Origin: Streptomyces cynarae
GTDB lineage: Bacteria; Actinomycetota; Actinomycetes; Streptomycetales; Streptomycetaceae
NCBI RefSeq assembly: GCF_025642135.1
Contig: NZ_CP106793.1
Location: 3,517,001 to 3,581,000, forward strand
DNA length: 64,000 bases
Direction: 5' to 3'
Shown: piece after piece, positions 38,669-47,603 of the stretch
Layout: every line of letters starts with the position of its first letter
Numbering within the stretch: position 1 is the first letter of the stretch
The notes under the pieces: generated by a model
The model's database searches: none
What the model was told of the DNA's origin: nothing
Seen by the model: only the letters and a program-made list of their open reading frames with translations
Position numbers and translations under genes: made by a program

Positions 38669-38692
38669 TCGAATCGGCTTAGTCTCGCGTTG

Positions 38693-38716
38693 CGACGATA
38701 CGGTCCCGTTCCGACG
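38693..38716. promoter_or_regulatory. TetR operator candidate 2
   Basis: CGACGATACG-GTCC-CGTTCCGACG: same layout as operator 1, exactly 48 bases away centre to centre. Between the two lie further half-site-like sequences, CGTCGAATCG (38667-38676) and CGTTGCGACG (38688-38697). Confidence 0.65.
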
Positions 38717-38882
38717 TAAAGGACAGTAGTCCAAAGCCCCAAGAGCAGTACAAGAGCCCTAGAGCCGAGCAAGACACCGGCAAGAAACGTGAGAAACGCA
38801 GGGCAGCGGTACCAGAGGGGACAGCGCGGCGGAACACTCGGTACCGGTTGCGCAACCGACCCCCCGAGCGAAAGCAGCGGAT

Positions 38883-39797
38883 GTGAGCCAGGTCCTCCAC
38901 ACACCGCCTCCGACGGCCGCCGACCCGGCCGAGACCCCGGCGCAGCTCGCCGCCCGGTACGGCCTCGCGGTCAGCGGTGCCCGCCCCTCCCTGCCGGAGT
39001 ACGTCCGCCAGCTGTGGGCGCGTCGGCACTTCATCACGGCCTTCGCCACCGCCAAGCTCACCGCCCAGTACAGCGAGGCGAAGCTCGGCCAGATGTGGCA
39101 GGTCGCGAACCCGCTGCTGAACGCGGCGGTGTACTACTTCATCTTCGGCATCCTGCTGGGCACCAGCAAAGGCGTGCCGGACTACATCCCGTTCCTGGTG
39201 ACGGGTGTGTTCGTCTGGACGTTCACGCAGAGCTCGATCATGGCGGGCACCCGGGCGATCTGCGGCAACCTCGGCCTGGTGCGCGCCCTGCACTTCCCGC
39301 GGGCCGCGCTGCCGATCTCCTTCGCGCTCCAGCAGCTCCAGCAGCTGCTGTTCTCGATGGCCGCCCTGGTCGTGATCCTCCTGTGCTTCGGGGTGCCGGT
39401 GGCCGCCTCGTGGGTCCTCGCGGTCCCGGTCCTGTTCCTGCAGTTCGTCTTCAACGCCGGCGTGTCGATGATCGTGGCCCGGATGGGCGCCAAGACGCCG
39501 GACATCGCGCAGCTGATGCCGTTCATCCTGCGCACCTGGATGTACGTCTCGGGCGTCATGTGGAGCATCGCCAAGACGCTGAAGCACAGCGGCATGCCCC
39601 ACTGGGCGAAGCTGCTGCTGGAATCGAACCCCGCGGCCGTCTACATCGACCTCATGCGCTTCGCCCTGATCGACAGCTTCAAGGCGCACCAGCTCCCGCA
39701 CCACGTGTGGGCGTACGCGACGGGCTGGGCCCTGCTCGCCGGCGTCGGCGGCTTCATCTACTTCTGGAAGGCTGAGGAGACGTACGGCCGTGGCTGA
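38883..39797 (+). CDS. polysaccharide/teichoic acid ABC exporter permease (TagG/Wzm type)
   Basis: 304 residues, ABC-2 family. After a cytoplasmic N-terminus the protein has QLWARRHFITAFATAKLTAQYSEAKLGQMWQV, the amphipathic start of TagG/Wzm/KpsM permeases. Six TM helices follow (about 75-95 through 265-285), with a re-entrant-like segment. These transporters move undecaprenyl-linked wall polymers across the membrane. It starts at GTG 38883 and overlaps the ATPase start by 8 bases. The region facing the TetR gene carries that regulator's candidate operators. Confidence 0.93.
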   Translation: MSQVLHTPPPTAADPAETPAQLAARYGLAVSGARPSLPEYVRQLWARRHFITAFATAKLTAQYSEAKLGQMWQVANPLLNAAVYYFIFGILLGTSKGVPDYIPFLVTGVFVWTFTQSSIMAGTRAICGNLGLVRALHFPRAALPISFALQQLQQLLFSMAALVVILLCFGVPVAASWVLAVPVLFLQFVFNAGVSMIVARMGAKTPDIAQLMPFILRTWMYVSGVMWSIAKTLKHSGMPHWAKLLLESNPAAVYIDLMRFALIDSFKAHQLPHHVWAYATGWALLAGVGGFIYFWKAEETYGRG

Positions 39798-40674
39798 TCT
39801 TGTGAACGACCGGCGGAACGACGGGCCGGACGACGAGCCGGTCCCCACCGTCGTCTGCGACGGCGTCGACATCGTCTACCGCGTCAACGGAACCGGGGCG
39901 GGCCGCGGCTCCGCGACCGCCGCGCTCAACCGCATCCTGCGCCGCAAGCAGGCGGAGAAGGCGGCGGGCGTGCGCCGGGTGCACGCGGTGAAGAACGTGT
40001 CCTTCACCGCATACAAGGGCGAAGCCATCGGCCTGATCGGAACCAACGGCTCCGGCAAGTCCACGCTGCTCAAGGCCATCGCCGGCCTGCTCCCCGTGGA
40101 GAACGGCAGGATCTACACCAACGGTCAGCCGTCCCTCCTCGGCGTCAACGCGGCCCTGATGAACGACCTGACCGGCGAGCGCAACGTCTACCTGGGCGGC
40201 CTGGCCATGGGCATGTCCCGGGAGCAGATCAAGGAGCGCTACCAGGACATCGTCGACTTCTCCGGCATCAACGAGAAGGGCGACTTCATCACACTCCCCA
40301 TGCGGACGTACTCCTCCGGTATGGCCGCCCGTCTGCGCTTCTCCATCGCCGCCGCCAAGGACCACGACGTGCTGCTGATCGACGAGGCGCTCGCCACCGG
40401 CGACCGGTCCTTCCAGAAGCGGTCCGAGGAACGCATCCTCGAGCTGCGCGAGCAGGCGGGCACCGTCTTCCTGGTCAGCCACAACAACAAGTCCATCCGG
40501 GACACCTGTGACCGGGTGCTGTGGCTGGAGCGCGGTGTGCTGCGCATGGACGGCCCGACCGAGGAGGTCCTTGAGGCGTACGAGGCGTTCACGGGCGGCG
40601 CCGACAAGGTCAGGAGCGGGAGCACAACCGGGCAGGCGAGCGCCCAGAAGAAGGCACCCGCCGGAGCGAAGTAG
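39790..40674 (+). CDS. polysaccharide/teichoic acid ABC exporter ATPase (TagH/Wzt type)
   Basis: 294 residues; ATPase partner of the preceding permease. It has Walker A GTNGSGKST, signature YSSGMAARLRFS, Walker B VLLIDEALATGD and switch His in LVSHN. The N-terminal region before Walker A contains the insertion typical of TagH/Wzt ATPases (LNRILRRKQAEKAAGVRRVHAVKNVSF-like stretch). It has no carbohydrate-binding C-terminal domain of the long Wzt kind. GTG 39790 overlaps the permease stop. It is followed by about 140 AT-richer bases and then the fourth TagF-like gene. Confidence 0.94.
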   Translation: MADLVNDRRNDGPDDEPVPTVVCDGVDIVYRVNGTGAGRGSATAALNRILRRKQAEKAAGVRRVHAVKNVSFTAYKGEAIGLIGTNGSGKSTLLKAIAGLLPVENGRIYTNGQPSLLGVNAALMNDLTGERNVYLGGLAMGMSREQIKERYQDIVDFSGINEKGDFITLPMRTYSSGMAARLRFSIAAAKDHDVLLIDEALATGDRSFQKRSEERILELREQAGTVFLVSHNNKSIRDTCDRVLWLERGVLRMDGPTEEVLEAYEAFTGGADKVRSGSTTGQASAQKKAPAGAK

Positions 40675-40812
40675 CATTTTCCTTTACCGAGGCGCGGGAC
40701 GAGAGCGGTTGTTCCCCTCTCGTACGTGTCTCTTACTATCTCGTATACGCCTTATTCGTGTTGTTCATCAGCAGCAGTGCCGCCGTGGGCGTCTGAAGAG
40801 CAGGGAGACCAC

Positions 40813-43044
40813 GTGCAACCAGGGCTGAGCGTGATCGTTCACGGCCCCGAGACCCAAGGCCACCTGGGCGAGCTTCTCGACGCCCTCACGACCCAGCCTT
40901 TCGCCGAGGCCGAGGTGGTGATCGCGGCCGTCGGCGACTGGGCCCGACAGGAGGCCGAGCGACGCGCCGCCGACGACCCCCGGATGGTGGTGGTGTCGCT
41001 GCCCGAGGGCACGAGCGACGGCGCGGCCCGGGTCGCGGGCGCCGAGCGGGCCACCGGCCGCTGGCTGCACTTCGTGCACGCCAAGGACGGGCTGCCCGTG
41101 GGCGCCGTGCGCACGGTCGCCGACCGCACCGCGGAGCTCGGGGACTCGGCGGACGTCCTGGTCGTGGACCACCTCCGCTCGACCTGGCAGACCTCCGGGG
41201 CGCCCAGCGAGGACCACCGGTTCCTGGCCCGGGCGAGTCGGCGCGGCGTCCCGCTCGCCGACTTCCCGCAACTGCTGCGGCTCACCCCGGTGCTGGGCAA
41301 TCGAGTGATACGCGCTGATTTCTGGCGAAACCAGGACATCGCGGCTATCGCGGACGGCGACTTCCGTGACGACGAGGCGTACACCGCGCTCGCCGTGCTC
41401 CTGCACGCCGACCGGATCGCCGCCCTCGACCACGTCGCGTACGAGATCAGGGAACTGCGCGAGGAGAGCCTGCCGCCGGTGACCGCCGCCCAGCGGTACG
41501 CCGTGATAGAGCGGTACGAGCGGCTGCAGCAGGTCCTGGCCGACCAGGGCGCGCCCGAGGGACCGCGCGCGGTGCTGTACGACGTCATGGTCCGCGACCT
41601 GCTGCGCACGTTCGCGCGCAGCAGGATGCCGGAGCAGGTCGCGCGGGAGTTCTTCGCCCGCGCGTCCCGGGCCGCCGTGCGCTGGCGGCCGGAGCACCAC
41701 CAGCGCCCGGGCGGATTCGAGGGCATCCGCCGCTCGCTCCTGGAGGAGAACGCGTACACCCGCTACCGCGCCTTCCAGGCCGCCAACCAGAAGCGGCGCG
41801 AGGTGAAGTCGGCGGTGACCACCGGCAAGCGGGAGGTGGGCGCGAAGCTGCGCGACCACCGCTACCGGCGTGCCCTGAGCGAGCCCGTCGACCCCAACCT
41901 GGCCGTCTTCTCGGCGTACTGGGACCGGGGCGTGGCCTGCAACCCGGCCGCGATCGCCGCGAAGCTCACCGAGCTCGCCCCGCACATCCACCAGGTGTGG
42001 GTGGTCGCCCGGGCCAAGGCGGCGCTGCTGCCGCCGGGCACCGACCACATCATCGCGGGCACCCGGCGCTACTGGGACGTGATGGCACGTGCCAAGTACC
42101 TCGTGAACAACGTCAACTTCCCGAACTCGGTGGTCAAGCGCCCGGACGCGATCCACCTCCAGACCCACCACGGCACCCCGCTCAAGCGCATGGGCCTGGA
42201 CCAGCTGGACTTCCCGGCCGCCTCCAAGGGGCTCGACTTCGACGCGCTGCTGGCCCGTATCGACAAGTGGGACTACAGCCTCTCGTCCAACAGCCACTCC
42301 ACGCGGATGTGGGAGCGTGCGTACCCGTCGCGGTACACGAAGCTGGACCACGGCTACCCGCGCAACGACGTCTTCTACTCGGCGACGGCCGAGGACATCC
42401 GCGCGATCCGCGAGCGCCTGGGCATCGCCCCGGGCCGCCGGGCCATCCTGTACGCGCCCACCCACCGCGACTACGAGGCCGGCTGGACCCCGCGCCTCGA
42501 CCTCGCCTCCCTGGCCGACCGGCTCGGCGAGGACACGGTCCTGCTGGTCCGCGGCCACTACTTCTACGGCGGCGCGGCCTCCCCGCTGACCGATCTGCGC
42601 CGCTCCGGGCGGGTGGTCGACGTGTCGTCGTACGACCCCGTCGAGGACCTGTGCCTGGCGGCGGACGCGCTGGTCACGGACTACTCGTCCATCATGTTCG
42701 ACTACGCCAACCTCAACCGCCCGATCGTGATCTACGCCGACGACTGGGAGACGTACGCGAAGACGCGCGGCGTCTACTTCGACCTGATGGCGGAGGCACC
42801 GGGCCAGGTGGCGCGCACCCAGGAGCAACTGGCGGCGGTGTTCGAGACCGAGGCGTGGCGGGACGAGGCCGCGCGGAAGTCGCTGACCACCTTCCGGCGG
42901 CGGTTCTGCGAGTTCGACGACGGGCGGGCCGCGGAACGGGTGGTGCGCCGGGTGTTCCTGGGCGAGAGCGAGGAGTCGCTGCCGCCGGTGATCCCCGTGG
43001 ACGAACGCATCCCGGCCCCGACTCCTGAGGAGGCGAACGCGTGA
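40813..43044 (+). CDS. GT2-like / TagF-like glycerophosphotransferase, copy 4
   Basis: 743 residues from GTG 40813, which has GGGAG upstream. The C-terminal domain looks fully active for the family: THHGTPLKRMG, LYAPTHRDYEAG, LVRGHYFYGG and ALVTDYSSIMFDYANLNRP. The N-terminal domain keeps GT2 size but has lost the acidic motifs: VVIAAVGDWARQEAER where VDDxSxD is expected, and HFVHAKDGLP where LDSDD is expected. It resembles copy 2 in this. It stops in a GTGA overlap with the next GT2 gene, so the two are translationally coupled, and it follows the exporter genes; this order fits synthesis and export of one polymer. Confidence 0.92.
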   Translation: MQPGLSVIVHGPETQGHLGELLDALTTQPFAEAEVVIAAVGDWARQEAERRAADDPRMVVVSLPEGTSDGAARVAGAERATGRWLHFVHAKDGLPVGAVRTVADRTAELGDSADVLVVDHLRSTWQTSGAPSEDHRFLARASRRGVPLADFPQLLRLTPVLGNRVIRADFWRNQDIAAIADGDFRDDEAYTALAVLLHADRIAALDHVAYEIRELREESLPPVTAAQRYAVIERYERLQQVLADQGAPEGPRAVLYDVMVRDLLRTFARSRMPEQVAREFFARASRAAVRWRPEHHQRPGGFEGIRRSLLEENAYTRYRAFQAANQKRREVKSAVTTGKREVGAKLRDHRYRRALSEPVDPNLAVFSAYWDRGVACNPAAIAAKLTELAPHIHQVWVVARAKAALLPPGTDHIIAGTRRYWDVMARAKYLVNNVNFPNSVVKRPDAIHLQTHHGTPLKRMGLDQLDFPAASKGLDFDALLARIDKWDYSLSSNSHSTRMWERAYPSRYTKLDHGYPRNDVFYSATAEDIRAIRERLGIAPGRRAILYAPTHRDYEAGWTPRLDLASLADRLGEDTVLLVRGHYFYGGAASPLTDLRRSGRVVDVSSYDPVEDLCLAADALVTDYSSIMFDYANLNRPIVIYADDWETYAKTRGVYFDLMAEAPGQVARTQEQLAAVFETEAWRDEAARKSLTTFRRRFCEFDDGRAAERVVRRVFLGESEESLPPVIPVDERIPAPTPEEANA

Positions 43045-44717
43045 CGACGGCCGTGACCGCCGAGACCCGAACCCCCGATGTGACGATCACGGTCATCGTC
43101 TACAACGACGCGGAACGCCTTCCGCGTGCGGTGGCGTCGCTGCTGCGGCAGACGCACACCAACATCGAGGTGATCATCAGCGACGACCACTCGACGGACG
43201 ACACGCCGTCGGTGGCGCGGAGGCTGGCCGCCCAGGACGAGCGGGTGCGTTATCTGCGCCTGCCGGAGAACAGCGGCGGGTGCAGCGCACCGCGCAACCG
43301 GGCGCTGGAGATCGCCCGGGGGCCGTATCTGATGTTCCTCGACAGCGACGACGAACTGCCCGAGAACGCGGTGGAGTTGCTGCTGGCGGCGCACCGCGAA
43401 CGGGAAGTGGACTTCGCGATGGGCGCGGTGGAGCGGGTCCGTGTCGACACCGGTCGGCGCTCGACCTGGATGGCGCACCTCGTCGCCGAGCGGCGCACGG
43501 TGGAGGGCATCGACGCCGAGCCGGAACTGCTCTTCGAGCACCTGTCGACGAGCAAGATGTACCGGCGGGAGTTCCTGGACCGGCACCAGCTGCGCTTCCC
43601 CGAGGGGATCCACTACGAGGACCAGCTCTTCTCGGCGCAGGCGTACTGTCTGGCCCGGTCCTTCACGATCATCCCGGAGCCGGTGTACCGCTGGTACATA
43701 GCGCCGTTCGTGGCGGCCGAGGCGGCGTCGATCTCCAACCAGCGGCACAAGCTGTCGAACGTCAGCGACCGCATCTACGTGCAGACGCTGATCGACGAGT
43801 TCCTGAAGGAGAGCGGGCACGAGGGGCTGCGCCGGCACAAGGACTACAAGTTCCTCAAGCACGACTTCCGGATGTACGCCGGTGACCTGCCCTACCGAGA
43901 CGAGGAGTGGCTGGCCGGTTTCGCGGACATCGTGACCCCGTATCTGGAGGAGCTCGCCGACGACGCCTACGCCCGGCTGCCGCGAGTGGAGCGGGTGGTG
44001 ATCCAGCTCATCCGCGACCGGCGGCTGACGGAGGCGCAGGAGGCGGCGCGGGGGCTGGGCCACGGCGTGGCTCCCCGGACGACGTCCACGGACGACTCGG
44101 GGGCCGTGTACTGGGGCTCGCAGGTGCCGGCGTCGTCATGGGCGCGTCGGGAACTGGACGTCTCGGACCTGGAGTTGGAGTACCGGCCGTTCCCGAGCGC
44201 GCTGTTCCGGCATGAGATCACGTCGGTGGAGCCGGGCCCGGGTGCGTCGGTGAACCTGTCGATCCGGACCTACGACCCTGGTCTGCGGCTCCCCGTGGGC
44301 CCGCAGCGGGCGAGCATCGTGGTCGCGCCCGGGCGGCGCCGCCTGGTGACGGCGTTCCGCCTGGACCCCGTGCGTCCCGGTGTCTTCGAGGGCCGGGTGC
44401 GGGTCGACCTGGCGGCGGCGCAGCTGCCGGTCCAGGGATTCCAGGGCATCCGCCATCCCATGCTGCGCCTGGAGAACCAGGGCCTGTTCAACACGGGCGT
44501 GCTGCTGGCACCGCTGACGTTCCCTGCGCTGACCGCGACACAGGTGGGCACGCTGCCGCACGAGGTGACCGTGGAGCCGGAGGGCCGCGGGGCGGGACGC
44601 CTGCAGATGCGGTGGCGACCGGTGGGCGTCACGGCGAAGGTCGGTCCGGTGGTCCGGCGGGTCGCGGGTCCGCGGATGCGGCGGGCCGCACGGCTGGTGC
44701 GGAGCGCGTTGCGGTAA
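43041..44717 (+). CDS. GT2 glycosyltransferase with C-terminal beta domain
   Basis: 558 residues. The N-terminal GT-A domain has VTITVIVYNDAERLP, IISDDHSTDDTPSVA, LMFLDSDDELP and IHYEDQLFSAQAY, all canonical. The middle is helical (HKDYKFLKHDFRMYAGDLPYRDEEW), and the C-terminal part (about 380-540) is beta-rich (VNLSIRTYDPGLRLPVGPQ). The layout matches the GT2 at 30501-32114; these are likely paralogues. GTG 43041 overlaps the stop of copy 4. The gene is followed by a strong terminator and the minisatellite. Confidence 0.9.
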   Translation: MTTAVTAETRTPDVTITVIVYNDAERLPRAVASLLRQTHTNIEVIISDDHSTDDTPSVARRLAAQDERVRYLRLPENSGGCSAPRNRALEIARGPYLMFLDSDDELPENAVELLLAAHREREVDFAMGAVERVRVDTGRRSTWMAHLVAERRTVEGIDAEPELLFEHLSTSKMYRREFLDRHQLRFPEGIHYEDQLFSAQAYCLARSFTIIPEPVYRWYIAPFVAAEAASISNQRHKLSNVSDRIYVQTLIDEFLKESGHEGLRRHKDYKFLKHDFRMYAGDLPYRDEEWLAGFADIVTPYLEELADDAYARLPRVERVVIQLIRDRRLTEAQEAARGLGHGVAPRTTSTDDSGAVYWGSQVPASSWARRELDVSDLELEYRPFPSALFRHEITSVEPGPGASVNLSIRTYDPGLRLPVGPQRASIVVAPGRRRLVTAFRLDPVRPGVFEGRVRVDLAAAQLPVQGFQGIRHPMLRLENQGLFNTGVLLAPLTFPALTATQVGTLPHEVTVEPEGRGAGRLQMRWRPVGVTAKVGPVVRRVAGPRMRRAARLVRSALR

Positions 44718-44831
44718 GGGTGCGGGGCGGCGGAGGCGAGCAGAGGTCTGTTCGCCCCCGCCGCCCTTGCCCTTCCCGCCCCCTGAGGGCTGCGCCCCCA
44801 GACCCCGCCGTCGGCCTACGGCCTCGTGCTC

Positions 44832-44872
44832 AAACGCCGGAGGAGCTGAAAATCAGCCCCTCCGGCGTTTTT
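44832..44872 (+). terminator. terminator of the exporter/glycosyltransferase operon
   Basis: Long hairpin AAACGCCGGAGG.GCTGA / TCAGC.CCTCCGGCGTTT followed by TTTTTG. This is a very common Streptomyces terminator sequence and is the best T-run terminator in the window. Confidence 0.93.
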
Positions 44873-44919
44873 GCGAGCGGGGTACGAGGGCCGGCCCCCG
44901 ACGAGGTCTGGAACGAGCC

Positions 44920-45924
44920 CACGCGGGGTGCCGGGCAGAGCCCCGCGAGGGGTACAGGGGACGCAGTCCCCCCACGGCCAGGGGCAGAGCCCCGCTGAGG
45001 GTACAGGCGAACGCAGTCCCCGCCACGACCCAGGAGCAGAGCCCCCGCCGGGGGTACAGGGAAACGCAATCCCCGCCAGGGTCCAGGGGCAGAGGCCCAC
45101 CAGGGGCGCAGGCGACGCAATCCCCGCCACAGCCCAGGAGCAAAGCCCCGCCAGGAGCGCAGACGACGTAGCCCGCCGGGGTCCAGGAGCGGAGCCCCGC
45201 CAGGGCACAGGCGACGCCATCCCCGCCACGACCCAGGAGCAAAGCCCCGCCAGGGCACAGTCGACGTAGCCCGCCGGGGTCCAGGAGCGGAGCCCCGCCA
45301 GGGCACAGGCGACGCCATCCCCGCCACGACCCAGGAGCAAAGCCCCGCCAGGGCACAGTCGACGTAGCCCGCCGCGGCCCAGGAGCGGAGCCCGCCAGGA
45401 GCGCAGACGACGCCATCCCCGCCACAGCCCAGGAGCAAAGCCCCGCCAGGGCACAGTCGACGTAGCCCGCCGCGGCCCAGGAGCGGAGCCCGCCAGGAGC
45501 GCAGACGACGCCATCCCCGCCACAGCCCAGGAGCAAAGCCCCGCCAGGGCACAGTCGACGTAGCCCGCCGCGGCCCAGGAGCGGAGCCCGCCAGGAGCGC
45601 AGACGACGCAATCCCCGCCACAGCCCAGGAGCAAAGCCCCGCCAGGGCACAGTCGACGTAGCCCGCCGGGGTCCAGGAGCGGAGCCCCGCCAGGGCACAG
45701 GCGACGCCATCCCCGCCACGACCCAGGAGCAAAGCCCCGCCAGGGCACAGTCGACGTAGCCCGCCGGGGTCCAGGAGCGGAGCCCCGCCAGGAGCGCAGA
45801 CGACGCCATCCCCGCCACGACCCAGGAGCAAAGCCCCGCCAGGAGCGCAGACGACGCAATCCCCGCCACAGCCCAGGAGCAAAGCCCCGCCAGGAGCGCA
45901 GGCGACGTAGCCCGCCGGGGCCCA
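44920..45924. repeat. minisatellite: about 20 tandem 47-50 base units
   Basis: Roughly 20 units, each with the core CCAGGAGC-RR-AGCCC(C)GCCAGG followed by an ACGACG or TCGACG junction. Two unit types, one with CATCCCCGCCAC (50 bases) and one with TAGCCCGCCG (47-48 bases), mostly alternate, giving a higher-order period of about 98 bases. Three successive 98-base copies around 45370-45620 read as virtually identical. Units at the left end (44920-45110) are more diverged. All three minus-strand frames are open across the array, giving meaningless ORFs. Each core can form a small GGGGC..GCUCC hairpin. It sits between the convergent genes ending at 44717 and 46029. Confidence 0.9.
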
Positions 45925-45985
45925 GGGGCGGAGCCCCGGGGGGTTGAAGGGGCGGAGCCCCGGGGGGTTGAAGGGGCGGAGCCCC
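45925..45985. repeat. 24-base tandem repeat at the edge of the minisatellite
   Basis: GGGGCGGAGCCCCGGGGGGTTGAA occurs twice in exact tandem (45925-45948 and 45949-45972), followed by a half copy that becomes GGGGCGGAGCCCCTGGAG. It continues the same GGGGC-GGA-GCCCC motif as the larger array. Confidence 0.85.
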
Positions 45986-46028
45986 TGGAGGACGGGACGG
46001 GTAGGGGCGGCGGGGGCGAGAAAACCCC

Positions 46029-47603
46029 CTAGCGTGCCACCACCTCGTACAGCACCTGCCCCCGAGGTCCGGAAGCCACCTTCCGCAAGGCGGCGTCCCC
46101 CGCCGGCAGCCCCCCGTCCGACCGGCGCTGGACAACCCACCGCACCCCGTACTTCCGCAGCACCCCCAGCCGCTCGGCCCGCGACGACCCGGTCGCGAAG
46201 TACGTCCGTACCGCCGCGTCCCGCCGCGCCTCGTCCGGCAGGAAGAAGTCCGGGTAGCCCGGCGCCACCGTGTACGCCCCGTACGCCGGGATCTGCCGCG
46301 CGGGGTTCGTCTTGGCCATCACCACGTCCCCGTACCGCACCCACGGCGTGATCCAGTGGTACCCCACCCACGGGTCCCGGTACTTCTCCGCGACCGCCTC
46401 GGGCAGCGCGCTCCGCCCCGTCACGTACCCGACCGTCTGGATCTGCGTCCACGCCCCCACGGCCAGCGCCGCGGCCAGTACCCCGGCCGCCACGTTCCGC
46501 AGTGCGCCCCGCGCCGCCCCGGCCACCTCGACGGCCGCCGCCAGCTGCGCCGGGATCAACACCGCCGGCAGCGCCCGTCCCCAGGAGTAGTGGCCCGTCA
46601 GGCCGCCCAGGCCGAACAGGAGCACGCCCAGAACGAAGAACAGGACCAGGGGGTCCAGACGGTCCCGCCGCGCCCGTACCCCGAGCGCCACCACGCCCAG
46701 CAGCACCAGGCAGAACCGCGGGAACAGCTGCTCGTACAGCGGGCGGTGGATCTCCTCCAGGCCCCCCACACCGAACAGTGCGAAGAAGTCGTAGTACGGC
46801 CAGAGCGCGAGGATCACGGCCCCCAGGACGAGCCCGGCGCCAAGACGCAGCCACGTCCTGAGTCCGGCACGCGCCCCGACCACCGTCGCCAGCGCGCCCA
46901 GCGTCGCGACCACCCCGGTGAACTGGTGGCTGAGCAGGATCACCGCCCACAGCGCGCCGAGGCCGAGGAACGCCACCCAGCCGCCCTCGCTCTTCAGCGT
47001 CCGAGCGAGCAGCGCCCAGAAGTGGAAGGCCAGCCCCAGCGCGAACACGCTCGGATACGCCACCGTCAGCGCCAGCGAGTTCAGCCCGATGAAGCCGCTC
47101 CAGTTGAACACCTGCGTGCCCCACAGGAACACCAGGCTCAGCAGGGCGAGCGGCGGCGCGAGGCGGTGCGGGCTCAGCGTGCGGACGTACCGCCACACGC
47201 CCGTCACCAGCAGCGTCAGGCTGATCAGCGCACCGATGCGCAGGACCACCCAGACGGACAGCCCGGTCACCCGGGCCACGACGCCGAGGAAGAGCATCCA
47301 CGGCGAGTAGTACGGGCTCGGCGTGTTCTCGTCGACCAGCGGGTTGCCGGGGTCCAGCAGCCGGTGCCGCAGCCGTTCCACCGTCGCCGCGTGCATGCCG
47401 AGGTCGCCGACCCACGGCAGCCGCACGATGACGAGCAGCATCAGCACCACGAGCAGTGCCACCACCGCCCACAGCGCCGCGCCGACCGCGCCCTGCGGCG
47501 TCCTCACGGCCGCGAGCGGGCGCCAGGGCCGCCCGAGCCGCTTCCCGCCGGACCGGCCGCGAGCCTCGTCGGTCCCTCCGGCCCCCTTCGCTGCGATGCT
47601 CAT
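46029..47603 (-). CDS. polytopic membrane protein, probable GT-C-type glycosyltransferase
   Basis: 524 residues from ATG 47603 with GGAG upstream. About eleven hydrophobic segments follow a cytoplasmic N-terminus. The first exterior loop contains VGDLGMHAATVERLRHRLLD and PLVDENTPSPYYSPWM, an acidic, substrate-loop-like region as in GT-C enzymes, and there is a soluble C-terminal domain (about 420-524). No precise family is recognised. Its start overlaps the stop of gtrA (ATGA), so the two act together. A frame extending upstream to 47921 is only a shadow over gtrA. It ends 36 bases from the end of the minisatellite region. Confidence 0.8.
   Translation of the reverse strand: MSIAAKGAGGTDEARGRSGGKRLGRPWRPLAAVRTPQGAVGAALWAVVALLVVLMLLVIVRLPWVGDLGMHAATVERLRHRLLDPGNPLVDENTPSPYYSPWMLFLGVVARVTGLSVWVVLRIGALISLTLLVTGVWRYVRTLSPHRLAPPLALLSLVFLWGTQVFNWSGFIGLNSLALTVAYPSVFALGLAFHFWALLARTLKSEGGWVAFLGLGALWAVILLSHQFTGVVATLGALATVVGARAGLRTWLRLGAGLVLGAVILALWPYYDFFALFGVGGLEEIHRPLYEQLFPRFCLVLLGVVALGVRARRDRLDPLVLFFVLGVLLFGLGGLTGHYSWGRALPAVLIPAQLAAAVEVAGAARGALRNVAAGVLAAALAVGAWTQIQTVGYVTGRSALPEAVAEKYRDPWVGYHWITPWVRYGDVVMAKTNPARQIPAYGAYTVAPGYPDFFLPDEARRDAAVRTYFATGSSRAERLGVLRKYGVRWVVQRRSDGGLPAGDAALRKVASGPRGQVLYEVVAR

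Noticed and set aside
44920..45985. Repeat array considered as a CRISPR locus
   Set aside because: The units are contiguous and similar over their whole length; there are no unique spacers of constant size and no cas genes nearby.
44816..47472. Long minus-strand ORFs across the minisatellite (439, 338 and 880 codons)
   Set aside because: All three frames are open there because the repeat contains no stop on that strand; the products are repeats with no family features and one runs antisense-frame through the membrane glycosyltransferase gene.
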